From: Melioribacteraceae bacterium
GTDB taxonomy: Bacteria; Bacteroidota; Ignavibacteria; Ignavibacteriales; Melioribacteraceae
Direction of reading: 5' to 3'
NCBI GenBank assembly: GCA_016927595.1
Contig: JAFGMI010000016.1
Location: forward strand, 1-41,668
DNA: 41,668 nt
The translations under genes and the position numbers were made by a program. Every line of letters starts with the position of its first letter. Within the stretch, counting starts at the first letter, position 1. A model generated the notes under the pieces. It saw nothing but the letters and a program-made list of their open reading frames with translations. It was not told where the DNA came from and made no database searches. Below, one piece after another: positions 37,860 to 41,668 of the stretch.

Positions 37860-39155
37860 ATGAATTCCCGAAATCATATACCGCATGTTCCTTTGGCAGA
37901 AAGAATAAGACCCAGGTCCTTAAAGGATTTTAAAGGACAGGAAAAATTAGTGGGATCCAGTGGTCCTATACGCAGTATGATTGATAACGATAAGCTCTCA
38001 TCTTTTATTCTTTGGGGTCCTCCGGGATCAGGAAAAACTACTTTGGCAAGGATTATTTCAAAACAAACTAACTCCGAATTTTATCAGCTTAATGCAGTTT
38101 CTTCTGGTGTTAAAGAGGTTAGGGAGATAATAAGACTTGCAAAGACTAACAAGGAACATTTTAAAAGAACTATTTTGTTTATTGACGAGATTCATCGTTT
38201 TAATAAATCACAACAGGACGCTCTGCTGGCTGCGGTTGAATCAGGAGATATAATTCTGATCGGTGCCACTACTGAGAATCCTTCCTTCGAGGTGATACCC
38301 CCTCTAAGATCCAGAGCGAGAGTTTACACTCTCAATGAATTAAATGAGAAGGATCTTAACGATATTTTGGAATATGCACTCACCGAGGACGAATATCTGA
38401 AGGAACTTGATCTTGAAATTGAAGATAGAAATTTTCTTTTTTACTTGAGTGGTGGTGATGCACGCTCGATGCTTAATATTTTGGAAGATGTGATTTCACA
38501 ATTAAATTCTGGCGGACGAATATTTATAAGCAATGAAATTATTGAAAAAGTTATTCAGAAAAAAAATATTCTGTACGATAAATCAGGGGAAGAGCATTAT
38601 AATATTATTTCGGCGTTTATAAAAAGTATCCGAGGAAGTGACCCCGATGCTGCGCTTTACTGGCTTGCAAGAATGCTGGAAGGAGGCGAGGACTCTCTTT
38701 TTATTGCAAGAAGGCTAATTATTCTTGCCTCGGAAGATATTGGAAATGCTTCTCCCAATGCTCTCGTACTGGCAGAAGCATGTTTTAGTGCTGTTGATAA
38801 GATCGGTATGCCGGAATCTCGAATTATACTTGCTCAATGTGTCACATATCTTGCGTCTTCACCCAAGAGTAATTCATCTTATACAGCGATTGAAAAAGCA
38901 GTCTCGGATGTCCGCCAAAGTAAACTTTATGCAGTCCCTGTTCATTTGCGAAACGCTCCAACAAGCTTTATGAAAAATTTGGGATATGGATCCGATTATA
39001 AATATCCTCACGATCACCCTGGGAATTTTGTCCCGGAAAATTACTTGCCTGAAGAAATGAAAAATACCCAGTATTATTTCCCGTCGGAAAATGGTCAGGA
39101 GAAAAATTTAAAAGAGAGATTGAAAAATTTTTGGAACGGATTGAAAAAATACTAA
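37860..39155 (+). CDS. rarA: Replication-associated recombination protein A (AAA+ ATPase)
   Basis: RarA/MgsA is a clamp-loader-like ATPase acting at stalled replication forks. The 431-residue protein has [19 protein letters not shown], Walker [10 protein letters not shown], Walker [19 protein letters not shown], the sensor [22 protein letters not shown] and the C-terminal [13 protein letters not shown] and [14 protein letters not shown] blocks. Its stop codon overlaps that of dprA on the other strand. Confidence 0.95.
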   Translation: MNSRNHIPHVPLAERIRPRSLKDFKGQEKLVGSSGPIRSMIDNDKLSSFILWGPPGSGKTTLARIISKQTNSEFYQLNAVSSGVKEVREIIRLAKTNKEHFKRTILFIDEIHRFNKSQQDALLAAVESGDIILIGATTENPSFEVIPPLRSRARVYTLNELNEKDLNDILEYALTEDEYLKELDLEIEDRNFLFYLSGGDARSMLNILEDVISQLNSGGRIFISNEIIEKVIQKKNILYDKSGEEHYNIISAFIKSIRGSDPDAALYWLARMLEGGEDSLFIARRLIILASEDIGNASPNALVLAEACFSAVDKIGMPESRIILAQCVTYLASSPKSNSSYTAIEKAVSDVRQSKLYAVPVHLRNAPTSFMKNLGYGSDYKYPHDHPGNFVPENYLPEEMKNTQYYFPSENGQEKNLKERLKNFWNGLKKY

Positions 39156-40273
39156 TTGAGTCTGAAACTCTTGCCGGGAAGTTGGGTTACTAGTCCCTGT
39201 AACTCTAGATTTAATAAATGTACAAGGCAGTCGGATGGAGATAAATTTATTTCATCGGCAATTACATCGATGTGTTTTATTGCGTTTCCAATACAGCTCA
39301 TAATGGCTTGTTCAAATAAATTCAGGGAAGCGTATTTCTTGGAATCAGATTGAGATCTTCCTAAATCAATATCTAAATTCAACTCAGTCAGTACATCATT
39401 CACTGAGACAACTAATTTTGCTTCACCGTTCTGAATCAGCATATTAGTCCCTTCAGACTGAGGGATACCCACATTCCCCGGAACAGCAAATACTTCCCTG
39501 TTTTGATCAAGTGCATAACGGGCTGTTTGCAATGCACCGCCTTTGATTCCGGTTTCAATTACAATTGTCCCGACACTCAATCCTGCTATTATCCGGTTTC
39601 GTTTGGGAAAATTTTGCGCATCGGGTTTAGTCCCGGGTTCGTACTCAGTTATTACTAACCCGTTCAAAACAATTTTTTCGAAAAGTTTTTTGTTTTCCGG
39701 CGGATATATTATGTCTAATCCGGAACCTATTACTGCTATTGTTTTTCCACCGACAGCTATGCATGAGTTATGACATATGCTGTCTATTCCACGAGCCATC
39801 CCGCTAACGATTTGTATCCCGCATTTAGATAGTTCTTCCGTGAAATAGCGAGCCTGCTTTTTGCCGTATTCGGTTGGATTGCGTGTGCCAACAATTGAGA
39901 TGTTAACATTGTCGAGTAATTCATAATTCCCACTTGAGTACAATAATAGAGGCGGAGAGTATATCCGCTTAAGCAAAGGGGGGTAATCCTGGTCGAAAAA
40001 AGTTGTGAGCTTAGTATTTTCTTTTAGCAATCTTTCACATTCAATCTCAGCTTTATTCTCGTATTGACCCAGGTTTCGTAATGAAGTGAAAATTAATTCT
40101 GCCAGAGTATCACTTATTGATAGAACATTTCTTAGTGTTTTCTGATCGGAATTAAAAATTTCATCAATAGAACCCAGTTTCGAAACCATATTTAATATTC
40201 TTGACGGTCCAACCCTTTCAACTGATAGGAGTAATTTGATCTTTGCGATAAGATTGATATTAAATGCAGACAA
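39152..40273 (-). CDS. dprA: DNA-processing protein DprA
   Basis: DprA loads RecA onto incoming single-stranded DNA in natural transformation. The 373-residue protein has an N-terminal helix-hairpin-helix region (VERVGPSRILNMVSKLGSI), the Rossmann core VSGMARGIDSICHNSCI and AVIGSGLDIIYPPENKKLF, EYEPGTKPDAQNFPKRNRII, and a C-terminal winged-helix domain (residues ~310-373). The start is TTG at 40273; no better start exists nearby. It lies 20 bases after an EutN/CcmL gene on the same strand. Confidence 0.94.
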   Translation of the reverse strand: MSAFNINLIAKIKLLLSVERVGPSRILNMVSKLGSIDEIFNSDQKTLRNVLSISDTLAELIFTSLRNLGQYENKAEIECERLLKENTKLTTFFDQDYPPLLKRIYSPPLLLYSSGNYELLDNVNISIVGTRNPTEYGKKQARYFTEELSKCGIQIVSGMARGIDSICHNSCIAVGGKTIAVIGSGLDIIYPPENKKLFEKIVLNGLVITEYEPGTKPDAQNFPKRNRIIAGLSVGTIVIETGIKGGALQTARYALDQNREVFAVPGNVGIPQSEGTNMLIQNGEAKLVVSVNDVLTELNLDIDLGRSQSDSKKYASLNLFEQAIMSCIGNAIKHIDVIADEINLSPSDCLVHLLNLELQGLVTQLPGKSFRLN

Positions 40274-40292
40274 TTGTTATGTATAGATATTA

Positions 40293-40565
40293 TTATTTAA
40301 TGTCGATATTGTCAACATTTGCTACAATAATAGTATTAACAGGCGCGTTTTTATGTCCTAAGATTTGCTGAACTGCATCGCCTTCACGTGTTACAAGAAC
40401 CGTGTCGCCTATTCCCGAATCGAGGAAATCGAGAGAAATGTAATCCGTTTCACCGATGTAATTACCCTCGAAATCAATTTCATGAACCAGCAAAAGTTTA
40501 TAAGCTTTAAGGTTCTTGTTTTTAACAGTGGAGACGATGTTCCCTTTTACCTTGGCTATAAACAC
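40293..40565 (-). CDS. EutN/CcmL family microcompartment vertex protein (BMC-P)
   Basis: A 90-residue protein of the pentameric shell family that caps the vertices of carboxysomes and metabolosomes. Recognisable features are the opening FIAKVKGNIVSTVKNKNLKA, KLLLVHEIDFEGNYIGE, the GIGDTVLVTREGDAVQ turn, and the C-terminal strand IIVANVDNID. It starts with GTG. No BMC-H shell protein lies nearby; it sits between a small membrane protein and dprA, so either the shell genes are elsewhere or the protein has a different, stand-alone use. The ALDH at 25896 is the only plausible cargo seen. Confidence 0.9.
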   Translation of the reverse strand: MFIAKVKGNIVSTVKNKNLKAYKLLLVHEIDFEGNYIGETDYISLDFLDSGIGDTVLVTREGDAVQQILGHKNAPVNTIIVANVDNIDIK

Positions 40566-40571
40566 GATTTT

Positions 40572-40817
40572 CTAATTAGATTTTTTCTTCTTTATAAATA
40601 TAGCCAAAGGAAAAATTACTAAGTAGGCAAATATTAAAACAACAGGTGAAACCGATAAACTTAGCACGTTATCCCACGGGCCCTGAGTCATTAAATAGTA
40701 ACCCAATACCAGGATTATGAATCCGGTTCCGAAGGTGATGTAATTAAGTTTTTCCCAGTAATTTTTAAAAGGAGATTCAACTTTTTTTAAAGTCGGTTTA
40801 ATTTTTTTCTTAACCAT
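40572..40817 (-). CDS. Small two-helix membrane protein (DUF3098-like)
   Basis: An 81-residue protein with a basic N-terminus, two membrane helices (~27-44, ITFGTGFIILVLGYYLMTQGP; ~52-74) and a short basic tail. The central LGYYLMTQGPWDN between helices resembles small membrane proteins (DUF3098-type) common in Bacteroidetes/Chlorobi relatives. Function unknown. GAGG is found before the ATG at a normal distance, and the EutN/CcmL gene starts six bases after its stop. Confidence 0.7.
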   Translation of the reverse strand: MVKKKIKPTLKKVESPFKNYWEKLNYITFGTGFIILVLGYYLMTQGPWDNVLSLSVSPVVLIFAYLVIFPLAIFIKKKKSN

Positions 40818-40831
40818 CTAATAACCTCACA

Positions 40832-40867
40832 AAATAAAAAGCCCAGTGTTGGGGGGAGACACTGGGC
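40832..40867 (-). terminator. Rho-independent terminator of the small hypothetical gene (minus strand)
   Basis: A perfect nine-pair stem, GCCCAGTGT (40841-40849) with ACACTGGGC (40859-40867), is followed on the minus strand by TTTTTATTTT (40840-40831). The loop on the minus strand reads CTCCCCCCA, very C-rich. It ends the transcript of the gene at 40952-41203 about 85 bases after its stop. Confidence 0.88.
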
Positions 40868-40879
40868 AGGTTCACAAAC

Positions 40880-40902
40880 TCAAAGATCCATATGATCTTT
40901 GA
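40880..40902 (-). other. Second 3'-UTR hairpin
   Basis: TCAAAGATC (40880-40888) and GATCTTTGA (40894-40902) form a perfect nine-pair inverted repeat with a five-base loop, 13 bases before the terminator stem in the minus-strand transcript. No T-run follows, so it is a second structured element of the 3' UTR rather than another terminator. Confidence 0.7.
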
Positions 40903-40951
40903 AAGAGTGGTACTTAAATATAAGGGTTGAGAAAAAGTTTGTCAAGAATAT

Positions 40952-41203
40952 TTATTTATGTATATGATAAACAATTTTTCTAATTGTATCGAACTGCAGA
41001 TACGGATATTCTTTTCTAAGCATTTCAATTGCATCACTGGCACTTACTTTTGCAGTTCTCATATTCTTAAACTTCTTTCGGATGGTATGGTCTCTAACCG
41101 ACTTTTCATTTATTAACCCCCTTTCGCTAAGTAGCTCATAAATTTCATCCGAAATCAGATCAGATAAAGGATTTCTATTTATTTGTTGATCTATGTTTTT
41201 CAT
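40952..41203 (-). CDS. Small helical protein of unknown function
   Basis: I do not recognise the family. The 83-residue product is charged and mostly helical (SDEIYELLSERGLINEKSV, KVSASDAIEMLRKEYPYLQF, TIRKIVYHIHK) and has no signal peptide or membrane segment; a DNA- or RNA-binding role is possible but only a guess. I chose the ATG at 41203, preceded by the strong site AGGGGGAG (41215-41208), over an upstream ATG at 41239. It is the minus-strand gene closest to the 16S rRNA, and it ends in a two-hairpin 3' UTR. Confidence 0.7.
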   Translation of the reverse strand: MKNIDQQINRNPLSDLISDEIYELLSERGLINEKSVRDHTIRKKFKNMRTAKVSASDAIEMLRKEYPYLQFDTIRKIVYHIHK

Positions 41204-41442
41204 TGAACTCCCCCTATTGAGTTTTTGATTGTTAAACATTTTTTAAAGAATCTTGTTCCCTCACAAGTTCTAAAAAGTAGAACCACTATCTTAACGAAAT
41301 CGTTCCCTCATAAAACAAACAAATTAGATAATTATTTTTTAAAAAAAATTTGTGTTTTAGATGAAAAACAGCTAACTTTAAGGCTGTTATTATTTAAGAT
41401 AAAGTTCCTTTACAATTTGATTTTAGTTGGTTCTGAAAGAAT

Positions 41443-41477
41443 TTGATAATTGCACTTGACAAATATGCAATTATCAA
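41443..41477. repeat. Perfect 12-bp inverted repeat around the rRNA -35 box
   Basis: TTGATAATTGCA (41443-41454) and TGCAATTATCAA (41466-41477) are exact reverse complements with an 11-base spacer that contains TTGACA. Symmetry and location suggest an operator for a dimeric regulator, or a cruciform-forming element. Confidence 0.75.
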
Positions 41478-41484
41478 CTAAGTT
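41456..41484 (+). promoter_or_regulatory. Likely rRNA operon promoter
   Basis: A perfect -35 TTGACA (41456-41461), 17-base spacer and TAAGTT (41479-41484) as a poor -10. It lies ~100 bases before the mature 16S end. The -10 match is only three of six, so the exact promoter is uncertain. Confidence 0.5.
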
Positions 41485-41503
41485 ACGTGTCCGATTTTTA
41501 TTG

Positions 41504-41515
41504 AGTTCTTTAACA
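41504..41515 (+). promoter_or_regulatory. boxA antitermination element of the rRNA leader
   Basis: AGTTCTTTAACA matches the boxA consensus TGCTCTTTAACA at ten of twelve positions and lies ~70 bases before the 16S rRNA, as expected for NusB/NusE-dependent rRNA antitermination. Confidence 0.75.
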
Positions 41516-41571
41516 AAGTGGATGACTAAAGTAAAACTTTAGGAAAACAATTCAAGATTACGCCAATTTTA

Positions 41572-41589
41572 GTTGTAAAAATTTACAAC
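41572..41589 (+). repeat. Palindrome at the 16S 5' end
   Basis: GTTGTAAA (41572-41579) and TTTACAAC (41582-41589) are inverted with a two-base centre, spanning the expected mature 16S end (~41585). It could alternatively pair with 3' flanking RNA for processing. Confidence 0.5.
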
Positions 41590-41668
41590 GGAGAGTTTGA
41601 TCCTGGCTCAGGACGAACGCTGGCGGCGTGCTTAACACATGCAAGTCAAGGGGAAAGTTTTCTTCGGA
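41585..41668 (+). rRNA. 16S ribosomal RNA, 5' end (partial)
   Basis: GAGAGTTTGATCCTGGCTCAG at 41591 is the universal 16S 5' sequence, followed by GACGAACGCTGGCGGCGTGC and TTAACACATGCAAGTC. The window ends inside variable region V1, so only the first ~84 bases are present. The 5' end is placed by aligning AGAGTTTGATC to E. coli position 8. Confidence 0.97.

Larger units (their letters stand above)
41204..41584. promoter_or_regulatory. Intergenic region holding the rRNA promoter and leader
   Basis: This AT-rich region separates the minus-strand small gene from 16S rRNA. It contains two copies of GTTCCCTCA (41255-41263, 41302-41310), the first inside a CTTGT/ACAAG inverted repeat (41252-41267), then the rRNA promoter with its inverted repeat and the boxA leader listed separately. 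A 73-codon ORF at 41225-41446 has no support. The promoter of the minus-strand gene must also lie here. Confidence 0.6.

Noticed and set aside
41225-41446. 73-codon plus-strand ORF before the 16S gene
   Set aside because: No ribosome binding site, no recognisable protein features, and it lies in AT-rich promoter DNA.
1-41668. CRISPR array, insertion sequence, prophage or defence island
   Set aside because: No regularly spaced repeats, transposase or integrase motifs, or terminal inverted repeats were seen; gene content is housekeeping and envelope.

Overview
The window is a gene-dense, AT-rich stretch of a bacterial chromosome from a Gram-negative organism. It carries Kdo synthesis genes (kdsA, kdsB, kdsD), LPS transport genes (lptB, lptC and an OstA/LptA-like gene) and a complete Bat (aerotolerance) operon. 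Short gene spacing, LytS/LytTR-type regulation, a predicted bacillithiol deacetylase and the first ~80 bases of a 16S rRNA gene fit the Bacteroidetes/Chlorobi/Ignavibacteria group. My best guess is an Ignavibacteria (Melioribacter/Ignavibacterium-like) chromosome; this is inference, because only the conserved 5' end of the 16S gene is present. I saw no insertion sequence, prophage, CRISPR array or tRNA gene.

Layout. 1-4.9 kb: anmK facing gatB, then bshB1, a beta-hydroxyacid dehydrogenase and a DUF302 protein closed by a good terminator. 5-13.3 kb: the Bat operon (MoxR ATPase, DUF58 protein, a BatD-like membrane protein, BatA, BatB, BatC with a Gln/Asp tandem repeat, BatD, BatE). 13.4-13.7 kb: a small exported protein with three Cys-Pro motifs, with its own promoter and terminator. 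13.7-18.9 kb: an M48 membrane protease, a VWA lipoprotein, gatC, kdsB, a PLP enzyme and a B12-binding mutase subunit. 19.2-25.9 kb: a tightly overlapping envelope operon (acyltransferase-like membrane protein, ruvB, kdsA, kdsD, lptC, ostA-like, lptB).

25.9-30.8 kb, minus strand: a CoA-acylating aldehyde dehydrogenase with a C-terminal helix resembling a microcompartment encapsulation peptide, then two LiaF-like membrane proteins with a LytS-type kinase and LytTR regulator. 31-39.2 kb, plus strand: a K+ channel-like protein with an altered selectivity filter, a penicillin-acylase family hydrolase, metF, a Gfo/Idh/MocA oxidoreductase, ddl, an FtsB/DivIC-like protein and rarA. 39.2-41.2 kb, minus strand: dprA, an EutN/CcmL microcompartment vertex protein, a small membrane protein and a small hypothetical gene. 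The window ends with the promoter, leader (boxA) and start of 16S rRNA.

Most genes serve envelope building and maintenance (LPS, peptidoglycan recycling and synthesis, Bat, LiaF-like stress sensing). The most intriguing signals are: an orphan microcompartment vertex gene in the same window as an aldehyde dehydrogenase with an encapsulation-like tail; a terminator whose C-rich loop is complementary to the Shine-Dalgarno sequence of its own transcript; a perfect 12-bp inverted repeat around the -35 box of the rRNA promoter; and a direct repeat with 21-bp spacing in front of the LytTR/LiaF-like operon.
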